The notes beneath the pieces are model-generated. The model was given only the letters and a program-made list of their open reading frames with translations. It ran no database searches and had not been told where the DNA came from. Source: Cladopsammia gracilis (lineage: Eukaryota; Cnidaria; Anthozoa; Scleractinia; Dendrophylliidae). From it: a stretch of 64,000 bases of DNA. The position numbers were made by a program, and so were the translations under genes. The stretch is from assembly GCA_022457155.1 (NCBI GenBank), contig JAJGOT010000286.1, forward strand, positions 761,001 to 825,000. The letters are read 5' to 3'. Positions 30,059-43,900 of the stretch are shown here, piece after piece (positions within the stretch are counted from its first letter, which is position 1; each line of letters opens with the position of its first letter).

Positions 30059-31706
30059 CTGTGACAAAAACATGAGTGAAATTTGTGGTCCTCTCAGTTT
30101 GCTATCAACTTAAGCAGTTGAAAAAACAACCTGACAAAATTCAGGCTTCTAATTAAATAAAACTAATAGAAAGATGTAGCCTGTTTCTGGATGTTTTCTT
30201 TGTATTGTGTCTTTCCTCTGATAGTCACAACGAGATGCCACTGATCATCCTTCTTTGGACATGATCAACAGAGGTGGATCAACATACTGTTATACATGTA
30301 CATAAATGGATGACCTCATTTGTAGTTCTGCTAGTGATTCCATTTCCTGAAAATCAGATATGGTATTGACTTTAAGTAATTACTCAAATTTAACACTTAT
30401 TAATCAATTAAATTAATTCCTCGCAAAGCGAGGTTTATAAATTTGTCGGCCCTCGGGAGCTGAGCCGCGCGAATTCAAGTGAAAAATATATTTATATGTA
30501 TATCTATATACATACATATATATATACTTGATGGTGTCCGGCAGTTGCCAGGAAACAAAAATCGCAACCGCTGACAATGCCGCGCTCTCATGTTTATTCA
30601 TGGAGGCCGCGCTGTCGGGTTTATCCTTTACTCGTCGTCAGTGAAACACAACCAATTTCTGATGCAAGTGAAAAATGAAAATGAAAAAATGAAAAATGGA
30701 GGGAAGTGCCTGAGGATATTTTGGTACCCAGTCCCATACCAGTTACAGCAACCCACAGCTCAAAACCCATTTATTTTATTTTAGGAAGACAGGCTACTTA
30801 GTACAAGTTAAATGGAAGCGACTAGGAACAACAATGTCTCAACTTTAAATTTCGGGGCCATTGCCGGCCTGCAACTCAACCTCTCCAGTCAAATCAGAAA
30901 TTCCATCTCTCCCTCCCACATTGCTACACGTATTTCTAGTATTATGGTACATGTATTTCATGGCATTGAGTAACCCACCGTTTACACGAGAATCGCAAAC
31001 TCATCTCCGGATAGGGGGGGGGGGAGACAACTCGGGTGGGCGAGTTGTCTCGCCTCGGCAGGTAGGGTAACCCTGGCAGGTGGGACAACTTTTTCTCATA
31101 TACACTTTGGCTTGCCTACACCAGACGAGACAGATCAAATTGTTCCAGGAGCCCGTGTGTTTTAGGTCGGCAGGGACCAAACATGCAAAAAAATGGCATC
31201 GCGAGAGAGATTAGTGTGCTAGAGGGGACAGCTGTTACAACTCACAACTCCATATAAATGCTCCGTAAAGTTGTCTCGGGGGAAGGGATGTCTCAGGTAC
31301 CAGAGACTATATAAATAGGGCCTAAATTTCGAGTTGCATTAAGTGTACATGTACTCTTACTCGCACTGTTCTGAGCCACACTGGTCTGAGTTCATACCAG
31401 TCTCATAATCATCATCTTAGTTTAATTGGCTCACTGTGAAATTACTTAATTAATCTGTTTTAAAACAATATTATGTTCTTTTGGTTAAAAATACAAACTG
31501 AAAACTGCAACAAATTGTTGCATGTGAACAACTAAGTGGTAAATAAGGCTAAACTAAAGAATACCTGGCCACTTATTGTGAATAAGAATGGTTCCTTTTA
31601 CATGTTTACTGTTTAGCGATATGTAAATACATGTAAGCTTACATGCAAGTTGCTGGGTATTCTGAGATCTCTCCAAGCTTTTAAATAGCAATATTGAGTG
31701 GGTCAT

Positions 31707-32623
31707 TGGGACATTCCATTTTTTATCCGCACCCCCCTCTATGGAAGGCATGATTCAGACACCCCCTCTCTCCCCTCTCTACAGAAGGCATGATTCCGAC
31801 ATCCCCTGGTCAAATCCCATTATTTGAGAAAATTGATTTTTGTGACGTCATAGCTTAAGCACAGTCACTATACATGTATAGAGTGTTTTCACTGACGTCA
31901 TCAAACTTCAGAAGCAGTTTTTGATTCCAAAATGTTTATGGAATTGTAGAGAGTTGCAGTACACATCTGGGCCAAATTTTGAAGCGCAATAGCATATCAT
32001 TCAAGAGTTATAGGCGAACGAGTATAGACATTTTTAGTAAGAAATGTATGCAGCGGTCATCTTGGTGTCCCACTTAGGGACACCAACATGGCGGCCAAAA
32101 AATTAAAGACTTTAAAGTCTTAATAACACCAAAACTCTCATCACAAAATATTATATTCACTATAAGAGGGATGAAATCGGCTAATAAGCATCTATAATTC
32201 GTTAATAACTTTCAACTAGTTCAATTTTGTTTATTTTCACGGCTTATCTGAAATAGCGTGACGAATTACGTGACACATTTACAACCTTTATAAATCAAAA
32301 ACGAAACATCGTTAAAACCCGAAACTTTTTGTGAAAGATTATAACACTGGTATCCACATACCATGTTAGAAACAGCTTTGTAGGATGTATACTTTAGATT
32401 TTTTTATTTTCATGACGTCATGTGAAAACACTCTATATAATTTCCAACACCTCATGTAGACTAAAATAGTGATTCCGACACCCCCTATAGGCTCAACCTA
32501 GTGATTCAGACAGTCCCTCATAATGGACTAATTCAAGACTCCGACAGGGTCGTTTCAGACCTTACTAATTATGCCTTCCATAGGGGGTGGGGAGGGGGTG
32601 CGGATAAAAAATGAAATGTCCCA
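31707..32623. mobile_element. 0.92-kb MITE, unit B
   Basis: Counterpart of 19188-20107 with the nested element at 31877-32437. Confidence 0.82.
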
Positions 32624-32753
32624 TTCTTATGCAACGGTTTAATTTGAAAAATTAATAACACGTTTCCAAAAAACAAAAACAAAATATATTAACCTGGAAG
32701 AAGGGTGATCAAAAGTGGTCAACCTAACATAAGCTTTAACCATCGCATACACA

Positions 32754-35260
32754 CCCGGCGGTACCAATCAATGAAAATCAATCATTGATTGCCAATCAAT
32801 ACAATCAATAATAATCAATAATAATCCATTGATTGATATTGATTGGTTCAACCAATCAATAAATATCGATACTCACTCGCCCAGACTCCTTAATTGCTAT
32901 TGATTATTATTGATTTTTATAGATAATCAATAACTGATCGTGCAATGTAAAAACCCGCGTTTCAAGGCATTTGAGATCAGATTTGCCCACTGTTACCTTG
33001 ATTCCCCGGCGGCCTCAACGGAAGATGTCAAAGCAATTAGAGGTCGCAATAGCCATATTCTGTGTCGTAAAAGGATACCACCTGTGTCCTTTTCACGTGA
33101 ACGAAGGAGAAATGTTTTCCGTTAGTAAGAAGAGGGGAGAATGCGGAAACGCGTTCAAAGTTCTGAATGATCGGGGGCAGCTTGGCCACCTCTTTCTTAT
33201 TTTACAGCCAAATTAGTTGTATCGCGATGCGCAAAATGCAAACATCGAAGAATTTTCTGCTTTTTCTGTTCCGTCAATCATCTCAGTGGGAGGCGGGGTT
33301 AACACAGAGCGAGTTTTTAGCGCGATGAGAGATTCCCGCAAGTTTGATTCGGAGAGTTCAATGGCGATAAATTTTATTCGAAGAGCTGAGGAGAAAGAGA
33401 AAGGATGCTTAATCGAAGAAGATGGATACGGGAGAGGAATTCAGAAAGTTAATTTTATCCGTCGATTTTTACCTTAGAATTTGTGTCTTCGCTTGTAAAT
33501 CTGATTTGCATCGGGCATATTAAATTAGTGAGCTCCGCTGGCGTTGGACGTTTTATCGGCTTCAAAAGTTTGCATCTAAAAAAATTCGACGACTAGAGAT
33601 GGGGAAAACCTTCTTCAACTTCCATGGAATATTTCATTTATATGCTGACAAAATCGACTCCGCTGGCCAGCCGAGAAGTTTGAGCTTTTCCTGTTGTTTA
33701 CTGTTACGGTCGACCGGTCGTGCATCAACGGTAATAATATGCAAATGTAAACTGACAGTATGTATGCCGAAAACAAATGTGAAAAACGACGGAAAATAAA
33801 AGAAAATATACAAAAACAAGATGCGATGTGATTGAATATGAACTAAATATTTGAAAGAAATCATCTCGAAGATGATTTTGAAGATGAAATCATTGACAGA
33901 ATTTTCGGCTATAAGTTTGTCTTACGGTACACTCTTTCGTCTCGGGCGCAGAAATTTGATCATAATTCCGTTTTGGTCTTTTAATCACGCCGATTACAGG
34001 TATTTTACAGTTTCCAGGTATTTCTTGCATTTAGCTCGTTTAATTTTTCATTTCAGTCTTTAATTAAAACTGCCCAAGCAAATACATAACTCCGCCTCCC
34101 ACTGAGATGATTGACGGAACAGAAAAAGCAGAAAATTCTTCGAAGTTTGCATTTTGCGCATCGCGATACAACGAATTTGGCTGTATCTTCTCTTTCAGTT
34201 GCACGGGTAAATTTTGGTCAATTTTCGCACATTCAGGTTGCATAGAACTGAATTCATTAAGTGATAAAATCAAAGCCTTTCTATGTGAAGGACTTAGCAT
34301 TTTTTTCCAGATTGAAAAAGTAAATGCTTATTTTACTATTTGTTAAGTTTTAATGTTGTGCTGTCAAATGATGCATGTAAGGTATGTTTGAGAAACGTTT
34401 ATCTTTAACTAGACTGCATTGACTAGTTAGAGTGCTTAAGAATTTAAATAAACTTACGACAAATATATTGTGTATAACGCAAACAGGAAATGTAAGCTTG
34501 TTGTCTGCCGTTTGCCGTCCTGTAGTGTATAAAAGCAGGACTCGTCGCGTACAAATACGGCGGCTGCACGTTCGCGGGTAAAAATTACGCAATGCTTAAT
34601 CTCTGTAATGAGGTAGTTATAAACCTATTAAAAACCATCGCGTGTACCGCAAATGGGGAATGTAAACTTGCCGACTCTGCCACTTGCCGTTACAAAATAT
34701 GTGAAAGCAGGTCTTCTCACGTTGAAAACGGCAGCTACCTTGACCATCTCTGCCATTCTCGTGACGTTCTCGTTCTCGTTCCGTTCTTTCTCTGTCCGCC
34801 TTGCGGACACTTCGCTATGACAGACATCCTGTTATCCCGGCAAATATAACTTCACAGTGCTAAAAATGTAACTCACTCTATAATACGAACACTAAAATCG
34901 TGTCTGTCTGCGTGCCGGATCGATATACAATTAAATAGGTAATAAAATGTTGTTCAGTTAATTTTGTTGTTGTATGAAAAATTTATTTATTCTTTTTACA
35001 AAAGCGAACTTTTGTCACAAATCAGAACAATTACGCTTTATTAGGGCGTTTATTGGAATCGAAAACGGAGATTTTAGTTTTCAATGAAAATCAATATTAA
35101 TCAATAGAAATCAATGATAATCAATGAAAATCGATACTCACTCAACTCCAAGGCATTGATTTTTATTGATTTCCAATACCAATCAATTAATTGGTATTGA
35201 TTATTATTGATTGTTATTGATTATATTGATTATTGCTTTTCATTGATTGGTACCGCCGGG
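32754..35260. mobile_element. 2.5-kb CAATCAAT-ended element, unit B
   Basis: Complete counterpart of 20238-22744 at a constant offset of 12,516 bp, with both ends and both ATACACA flanks. Confidence 0.85.
34592..34849 (+). CDS. hypothetical 85-residue cysteine-rich frame, unit B
   Basis: Counterpart of the frame at 22076, with one Lys to Glu change in the ANGKCKLAD stretch. Upstream TATAAAAG kept. Confidence 0.25.
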   Translation: MLNLCNEVVINLLKTIACTANGECKLADSATCRYKICESRSSHVENGSYLDHLCHSRDVLVLVPFFLCPPCGHFAMTDILLSRQI

Positions 35261-36636
35261 ATACACACTGTAACTTACATCCATGGATGTTATCGTGTTT
35301 CTTGACTGATGGGCCTGCCAGAATCCCATGGAATGGCACGCAACTTCTAATTTCAGATATTAAACTTTTAAGCTCTATGTCTGCAAATAGACAAAACTAC
35401 ATTACGAAAATGAAAATATACAAACAAAGAAACCTCATGGCTGTGCTTCGTGTCAAAACTGCTGTAAACCCAACTTCGTAAGAGGTTGCTCCACGTATAA
35501 ACGCCTACAATTCAAAGCTCATGAAACGAACCAAACAATCGGTCTTAGCTTCCATATAAATGCTTACCTTTTCCTCATACAACGTCCTTGAACTTGACTG
35601 GAAAAGAACTTCAATCAGATGGAAAAAGGTAGCCACAAGAAAAATTCATCTTCGCCCGCGTGAAAGTCAAACTGAAATTCTCACACTTTCCCATTGGCTC
35701 AAAAGCCCCACGTGACGTTAGAACACACAATACGCATGTGCCAAACTCACGGCTTCCCTGGAAACTAGCTTGCTCAACAAACAACATGGCCGGCTGTTGA
35801 AAGAGGGTGGCAAAGGGGTGCAGTACGCAGCTCTTACAAGGTCTTCTCTGATTTGCTGAGAAAACAATAGAACAAACAACACAACAATGGACCCTAGCCC
35901 TGAAAACAATAGAGCTGCGTGATACAGAGGTCCAATGAAATTAGAGGTTGTTGAAAGCTGCGTGGTATCTGAAAGGGGGAGTACCGCATGACGCCGAATT
36001 TTTAAGTGAAATCACGCATCACGGAGAAAATTTTTAAGCAATCACGCGTCACGTAAATAAGGAGTAATCCGGCATTAAAATGGTAACAAAACAACGTAGA
36101 GTCAGCGTAGGCATAGGGTTGGCGGGATGCGGGATAAGCCTTTTTTCGATGCCGGGATGCGGGATGAAAGAAAATTTGAAGGCGGGATGCGGGATGGTTA
36201 GGGGTGGGCGGGAAGCGGGAAGTTCGTTATTTTCATGGCGGGACGCGGGAATTCTTGATTTTTCCGGGCGGTAAACGGTATGGATGACGACAGTGCACTC
36301 GCCGGATATTTCACGATTCGTGAAGGAAGACAAGTCTGGATGTTTACATAGGTGATTTTTAAACCGACGTTTTCCTTTGAAATCATTTCAGAAGTCCTGA
36401 TATTTATCAGTCCGAATAAGCACCTGTCACGGTGTCGCAATTTTGTCTAAAGAAACTATTAAAATGCTAAAACAGGAAATAGAAAGGGGCGACAGGCCGC
36501 ACAAACAATTCCGTTGTGAAACTTATTTGACTCCTTTTATATATTTCTTCTAAGGAGTGTATCTTTAAAGGATTTGCCTTTTTTTAAAAGATATCATGGG
36601 TGGTTCGCCGGGAATCATTATAGTAATCAGTATAGT

Positions 36637-36978
36637 GTTAGTGGCTATCTCGAGGTCCATTTTATATATTCCTACCCCAAGGTTCCGTGAAGTCATTGCT
36701 TAGTGGCTACCTTGAGGTCCATGTCATATGTTCAGACCCCAAGGTAGCCGTTAAGTCATTGAGTTAGTGGCTACCTTGAGGTCGGTAATATATATTCCGA
36801 CCCCAAGGTAGCCGTTAAGTCATTGGTTAGTGGCTACCTCGAGATCCATTCTATATGTTCCGACTCCAAGGTAGCCGTTAAGTCATTGAGTTAGTGGCTA
36901 CCTCGAGGTCGGTAATATATATTCCTACCTGGAGGTAGCTGTTAGGTCATTCGGTTAGTGGTACCTCGAGGTCGGTGA
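36637..36978. repeat. array of self-complementary 63-bp repeats, unit C
   Basis: Counterpart of 10823-11164. It reads essentially identical to the unit B copy. Confidence 0.9.
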
Positions 36979-37096
36979 TAATGTAAAATACTCTGACCAA
37001 CTGTTTGGCTTCATGAAGAGCTCGTATATAGTGACTAAAGTAAGTACGAAAAAAGCCGTTATCTAAGTGCCGCATACAGAGAACAGCCTGATCCTC

Positions 37097-37417
37097 TTAA
37101 CTGCACATATTTATATTCAAATCATATTGTAATAGCATTTCGGATTGGTGAAAATCCAGCACTTTGTAAATGGACTGCTCAATAAAAACAAGTCCGTTTA
37201 ACATTGGGTTTTTGCGCTGAATATGCAAGAAGTTAGGATGATAATAGGTGTTCGTGAAGTCAGCGCTGTAAACCAATGCCCCGGTCCTTTGATCTCCCGT
37301 TATAACAGTCACCTTGGAGATCACTATTTGATTTGTGATCGGAAACAGTTCCCTAATAGCGAAAGTCACCTTCAGTAATTCTCCCAAACACACACATTTT
37401 GCATATTCTACTTTCAA
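37097..37417 (-). other. unrecognised open frame of 106 codons, unit C
   Basis: Same frame as at 24576-24896 with the same translation. The evidence for coding is equally weak. Confidence 0.2.
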
Positions 37418-39678
37418 GTATTATATAAAATTGCCATGAAATTACAAATTCTCCCTAGTTACATTTTCCAGACAGCCCTAATTGAAGCAGTGGTAATTGA
37501 GCAATGCACATTGCCCAGACGCTATGCAAATCGCAGATTTCGTAACGAAAGAATGCCGGCGCGGCTTCAAAACGTGCTCTATCTACTCAAAATGCTACAG
37601 AATTATTGAAGTTCGAAAAGTTGTAATGGTATGAAATGTAGGCATATATGAAAATACCAACTCTTTTGAGATAACAACACTGCAATTCCACCTCGTGGAT
37701 TCCACTGAAACTCCTATTTTTTATATAGAGATTGTGAATTTCAAAACTTGCAAAAGTTGTTGCCTTGTAGAAAACAAATGAGTTTAGTTTTACCTTATAT
37801 TTTATGCTTTTCCACAAAAATACGTATTCCACATTTTCCCCACTCATTTGCCACACTCCTCATTTTTCATACTCCGCGTTTTCTACACTTCGCACCCCGC
37901 ACCCCGCATATTCCATACAACCTTCTCTATCAGATTTCGTGGGTAACCACTATGTAGTTGGCGTGTTTTGAAATTTGTTTTTTAAATTTGAAATTTTGAA
38001 GTTTGGAGTGATGAAGGGCCTTCGTCATCGTCCACGCGCTGTTCTCCGATAAAGTAAACTTTTATTTGGCTCCTCAACACTTCCTCAAAAGCGGATAAAT
38101 TTACCAAACTAAACTGACTGCTGCTGTTTACCGCAAACAAACACTGAGGTCGTAATGCATTAGCCCGCGGAAATCGCGTCTCGTTCGGAAAAAACGGCGA
38201 CTTGTCTTGCAAAACATGTATTTTGGAAGCGGGATCGGGATGACATGTCCGAAGCAAGCGGGATGAAAGAAAAAACAGTGGCGGGAAGCGGGATTGGGAA
38301 ACCCTATTTTAGACCCTCTACCTATTGAATGCATTGATATTGTATTCAATTTGTTTTTGGAAGGATTCGCTGGCATGTTAATTCATGAATCTTAAAATGA
38401 AATAAAGGGTATTGACGGTGAATGTGTTTCTTATTCAGGTATTTTCGTGTATCTGAGACCTTCCGTTTATCAAGACTCAGGGAGCACACGAGGATGAGAT
38501 TCAACATATTTATTATTGGCATTCTCAAGTTCTGACATGTTTTTCACCACTGAGGACGAATTGTTTCTGTATGAGCTGGACTCTCTCTTGTACATTTACG
38601 AGTGGCTTAGTGCCTTGTTCTTAGGCTGATTGACGTATTAGCTTCGTTTGGCTTAGTAGCCTACTCGCTCTTCTTCTTTCATGTTCTTTGATTTGAACAA
38701 GAGATTATAATTGGACAATTATTTTCTCTTGATTTGAATCAATGTTACGATAGTGGAATTTGATTAGCGCTCCTCGTAATTTCTGTTTTGCTTGGCATGT
38801 TGCCTGCTTTCTTTAACATGGTTCCGATTTCCTTCTTGAATTCTTCATCGGGTCTGATAAGTGCGCTTTGGCGTTGTAGCGTAACGTCTTTGGACAAGTC
38901 TCTTCTACCCTGTCAGCTTCGAGTTTTCTGATTGCGTTTTCTGATTTCTTGATTCTGTCCTTGTCGTGCCAGGAACGGATTCTCTGGACCCACCACGAAG
39001 ATCAAAGGTCAAGAAAAGACAGGATAGACCTTCAATTAGACAATTTAAGTTGAGTCCTTTGAATGTAAGCTTTCTTTCGCAATGGTAGAGCGCGATGGCA
39101 AAAACATTTTCCGCAAATAGCGAGCGCGATGCGCGGGTCACTCGCTTGTTCGTTACGCTTTAATATGGCGGACGACTGAAGAGGCTCGAAGGCCGAAGTT
39201 TTTTTATCAAACTACCGCGTTTTAACAGTGTTTAGATCGTTTTAAAGTTATTTTAAGTGCGTCGAATGTCTATAAAAGACGTGATGTCTTATTCTTCTCG
39301 CTCTTTACAGAGCGTCTTGTCAACAAATTCGTGTGCGGCAAGATTTTCATTTTGACTCGTTAGATTCGCAATGGTCAGAGTACGATGGCAAAAACATTTT
39401 CCGCAGAACGTGGTTTTCAGTTAAAAGCGTTGCCAAATAGCGAGCGTGAATTACGGATCACACGCTTGTACGCTGCACTTTGTTTCTCGTGCTCTTTAAA
39501 AAGGGTTTTGCAGTCCAAACTAGACGCGCTCCTTTGCACGATCGAGTACCACCAAAGCACTTTTTTTTTGTTATGGAGTAAAACATACACCTTGTTTCGC
39601 CATTTTCTTTGTAATTTGGCTCTTTTGTCAGACGGAAGCTTTTCAAATTTAGCGCCCTGGACTGTAATGGAGTCATGT

Positions 39679-40212
39679 CATGGAGTAGCGAGCCAACCCC
39701 CGGGACACTTCGTGACGACAGTCATGGAGTAGCTTGCCAACCCCCGGGACACTTCGTGACGACAGTCATGGAGTAGCGAGCCAACCCCCGGGACACTTCG
39801 TGACGACAGTCATGGAGTAGCGAGCCAACCCCCGGGACACTTCGTGACGACAGTCATGGAGTAGCTTGCCAACCCCCGGGACACTTCGTGACGACAGTCA
39901 TGGAGTAGCGAGCCAACCCCCGGGACACTTCGTGACGACAGTCATGGAGTAGCTTCCCAACCCCCGGGACACTTCGTGACGACAGTCATGGAGTAGCGAG
40001 CCAACCCCCGGGACACTTCGTGACGACAGTCATGGAGTAGCGAGCCAACCCCCGGGACACTTCGTGACGACAGTCATGCAGTAGCGAGTCACCCCCCCGG
40101 GACATTTCGTGACGACAGTCATGGAGTAGCGAGCCAACCCCCGGGACACTTTGTGACGACAGTCATGGAGTAGCGAGGAACCCCCGGGACACTTCGTGAT
40201 GACACACATGGA
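39679..40212. repeat. 44-bp minisatellite, about 12 units, unit C
   Basis: Same repeat with the same order of variant units as unit A (CTTGCC at 2 and 5, CTTCCC at 7), so A and C share ancestry here. Confidence 0.95.
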
Positions 40213-40614
40213 GTGCCATTGTGTTTAGCGACATATACTTACAGTGCCCATTTTCTTGATGCGCAGCATAATTATTTGCATATACAGAACCAGTCGGTTG
40301 TAATAGCTTTTGGAATGCTCTAGTCTCTTGGCAGATTCAACTGCTATCAATTATGCATTTTGAAGCGTGATGTAAATACCAAGGTGTGATAAAATTAACA
40401 ATTGCGGGACGCGCTCTTTTTAAAGCATTTTGTCAACAAATTCGTGTGGGGCAAGATTTTTTTTTAATCTTTAGATTCGCAATGGTTAGAGCGCGATGGC
40501 AAAAACATTTTCTGAAGAACATGGTTTTCAGTTAAAAGCATTGCCAAATAGCGAGTGCGATGCGCGGGTCACTCGCTTGTTCGTTATGCTTTTTTACTCA
40601 AACGCGTTCCAAAC

Positions 40615-40810
40615 TGTAGACACGTACGGCTTAAACAACGACTGGAAAGAAACACACACTTTATTCCTGAACTGGCTGTTAGTCCACTGACTTTCACACA
40701 CATCCTTGAATACATTACATTCGCTTTTATATACTTTAAACAACGCCCTAACCGTGATTGGCTGAACTCGCACGCTCGAGATTACACGTGAATTCTCGCT
40801 CGACACTACA
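40615..40810 (-). repeat. 3' LTR of the Ty3/Gypsy element
   Basis: It is 196 bp and runs TGTAGACACG to CACTACA on the plus strand. In transcript sense it starts TGTAGTGTCG and ends TCTACA. It has a CCAAT box, a TATA box (inverted at 40723-40734) and AATAAA (inverted at 40660-40665), the signals expected of U3 and R. Confidence 0.96.
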
Positions 40811-40825
40811 TTCTCTCCTTTCCTT
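40811..40825 (-). other. polypurine tract
   Basis: AAGGAAAGGAGAGAA in transcript sense directly abuts the 3' LTR, where plus-strand DNA synthesis starts. Confidence 0.85.
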
Positions 40826-40928
40826 AGAGTTGACTACGAATGTCCAAAACAAAACAAAGTTCAAAATAAACAAATAAGTCTCTCAAAGTCAGACAGGAGT
40901 AAGTCCTGTAAGTTCTTTCAATACACTC

Positions 40929-43900
40929 CTAGTGTGGGACATAGTCTTGAAAGCGTACGGGCTTTCTGACGACACGTGAAGATCTCCGTAATCCTTCTTG
41001 AACAATCGCTGGCTCGGGAATGTTCACTTCCGTTTCCCCTTCTTCAAACGAACTCTCGGGAAGAGCAGGCTCGGGAACTACTGGATTACTTGCGGAAAAT
41101 TCTGACCCGGTTGGCTGGACATCCCTATCCCTTCCACCTGTAAGTTCTCTGGATACACCACTCGGGTCGTTATACTTCTTTACAAAAACACTGTTACGTT
41201 TGAACTCGACTCCAGCACCGCTTCGGACTGTCACCTCACTTCCTGCCTTTTCAACCACCTTAAAAGGATCCGGACGGAAGTTGGTTGAAAACTTGTTTGA
41301 CTTTTCTGCTTTCAGCAAAACTGTGTCACCGACACGTATGGACTTGGGTGTGGCACCTCTTCTTGAATCTGCATACAACTTGCCTTTCAGCTTGTTGGAC
41401 CAATCTCGATCACGAACTTCTTCCAATGGCACTGCAACGGTCTCTCTTCTCAACTCCGGCAACTTCGACCTCATCTCACGCCCAAACATCAAGAAATATG
41501 GCGTGGCACCTGTGGTTGCCTGTGGAGTGGACCTGTAGGCTGCCAACCAAGTAACTAACTCGATCCTCCAATTCTTTCCTTCCAGATTCGCGATCTGAAG
41601 ACATTTGAGCAAGGAACGATTCTGGCGTTCGACCTCGCCATTCGCCTGAGGCCACAATGGTGTCGTCCGTCGGTGTTCAATACCATTGGTTTGTAGAAAT
41701 GACCGAAACTCCTCGGACGCGAACTGGGGACCATTGTCTGTCCTCAAAGAGTAAGGTACACCAAACCGGGCGAACATAGGAGTCATAGCCTCGATGATCT
41801 TGACACTTGTGGTAGACCTCAGAACAGCAACCTCCAAAAATCTGCTAAAGTAATCGACGACCACCAAAATGCTTTCCCCTGTGGGTAGAGGTCCTAACAG
41901 ATCTGCACTGCAATCTTGCCAAGGAGCACTTGGGGGTAACACACGAGACATTGGATCAGGTGGATCGTAACTTGAAGTGACTTGACAGCCATGGCACGCC
42001 TTGCACACCTTCTCCACATCTTTGTCCATTCCCGGCCACCAGACTTTACTGCGCAATCGGTATTTGGTTTTCACGATACCCTGGTGCCCTTCGTGTGCCA
42101 ATCCCACCACCTTGTCTCGCAAGACCTTGGGAACCACTATCCTTGTGCCACGAAGCAAAAGCTCGCCATAGGTACACAGTTCATCCTTGACTTGCACATA
42201 TAAAGTGAGTGTACAACGATCCCAGCTGCCAGACTTAACACAGTTCTTCACTAAAGACAGTTCCTCATCACTGTAAGACGCCTCTTCAATTTCGTTGGGT
42301 GACAAAGCAACAGGCACACAACTCTCCACCACAGCTCTGACAAAATCATACTCCTCACCATGGTCCACCTGCTCAACAGCGTTTAACCGAGACAAAGCAT
42401 CAGCAATGTTCGTTTTCCCAGGCCGGTACACCACTTTAAAATCGTACCCCTGTAAGCGCAGCACCCACCTCTCAATTCGAGCGCAAGGCTTTGACGTGCG
42501 TGAATAGATGCGTTCCAGGGGCTTGTGGTCGGTCTCCAGCTCAAAGCTCAGCCCTGACACGTACATTCCGAACCGCTCACACGCCCAGACCAGAGCCAAA
42601 GCCTCCTTCTCCGTTTGGCTGTAACGCCTCTCCACGTCAGTCAAACTCCTCGAAGCATACGAGATAACTCTCCACGTTCCTCCTTGCTGTTGAGTAAGAA
42701 CGGCACCCAAACCAACTGGGGACGCGTCTGCAATGATTCTCGCCCTGCAGTCAGCTCTGAAATAGGCCAGTGTCTCCGCCTGTGTAATTAAATTCTTCAG
42801 ATCTTGGAAAGCTGTCTGCTGTTCCTCGCCCCATTTGAAGGTAACACCTTTTCTTGTCAACTCTTGAATTGGCTTAGCAACAGAAGCAACATCCGGCATG
42901 AACTTCGCAGAGTACTGGACCAGACCCATGAATGAACGTACTTCAGACGCATCTTTCGGAGGCCGTGCATCTCTGATCGCAGCCACTTTCTCTTCACTTG
43001 GGTTTATGCCATCGCTGGTCAGTTCATGACCGAAGAACGTGAGCTTTGGCAACCGAAATTCGCACTTTTCTCCATTCACCGTCAACCCCACTTCTTTCAA
43101 CCTGTCCAACACCGCAAAAAGACATCGGTCATGCTCGGCTACATCTTTGCCATGAATAATGAGATCATCTGCAATGTTCGCTACACCAGCGCAACCTCTC
43201 AACACATCCCTGATAATTTGCTGATACTTTTCTGGCGCTGACGTCACTCCAAACATCAGACGTTTATACCGATACAAGCCTCGGTGCGTGACAAACGTAG
43301 TGATGTATCTGCTTTCTTCGCTGAGCATAATCTGATGGAATCCCCATCTGAGGTCAATCTTGCTGAACACCGTGCTGCCATTTAAGTCATACAAAATTTC
43401 CTCCACAGTGGGAATTGGGAATCTCTCGCGGATTATTGCCTCATTCGCACGGCGCATGTCTACGCATACCCTTACGTCTCCATCGGGTTTCGGGATCACT
43501 ACCAAAGGCGAAATCCAACTTGAAGGACCCTCTGGCACTTCCTCTATTATGTCCTGGTCAAGGAGCTCGTCTAGCTTCTTTTCCACTTTCTCTCTTAACC
43601 CGAAGGGCGTTCTCCGCACTGGCTGGGTAACAGGCTTTACTGATTCGTCGATGTGAAGTTTGAGCTCTACCCCTTTAAGCAAGCCGACACCCTCAAACAA
43701 GTCCTTGTATTTCTCTCGGATATCGCTCTCCAGCTGACCAGCAGTTACACTGTTTGCTTGTGAAGGACCAACGCGTAGGAGATTGAGTGTCTCAGCGGTT
43801 TCTCGGCCCAGCAGCGTTCGTCCGTTGCCCTTGACAACCACAAAGTCTGCTTTACAATGGGCATTGCTCTCAGTCAGCATCACATCTGCAGTAAAAGTTC

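Larger units (their letters stand above)
23591..36111. repeat. tandem macro-repeat unit B (12.5 kb)
   Basis: Second direct copy. Collinear offset to A is about 13,292 bp early in the unit and 12,516 bp late. It lacks 18 bp at its left junction (also missing in C), has only about six 44-bp units, and carries complete copies of all the small mobile elements. Confidence 0.93.
36114..38306. repeat. GCGGGA-rich module, unit C
   Basis: Same module. It shares diagnostic variants with unit B in its first kilobase (for example GGTTCGCCGGG where A and D have GGTTCTCCGGG). Confidence 0.45.
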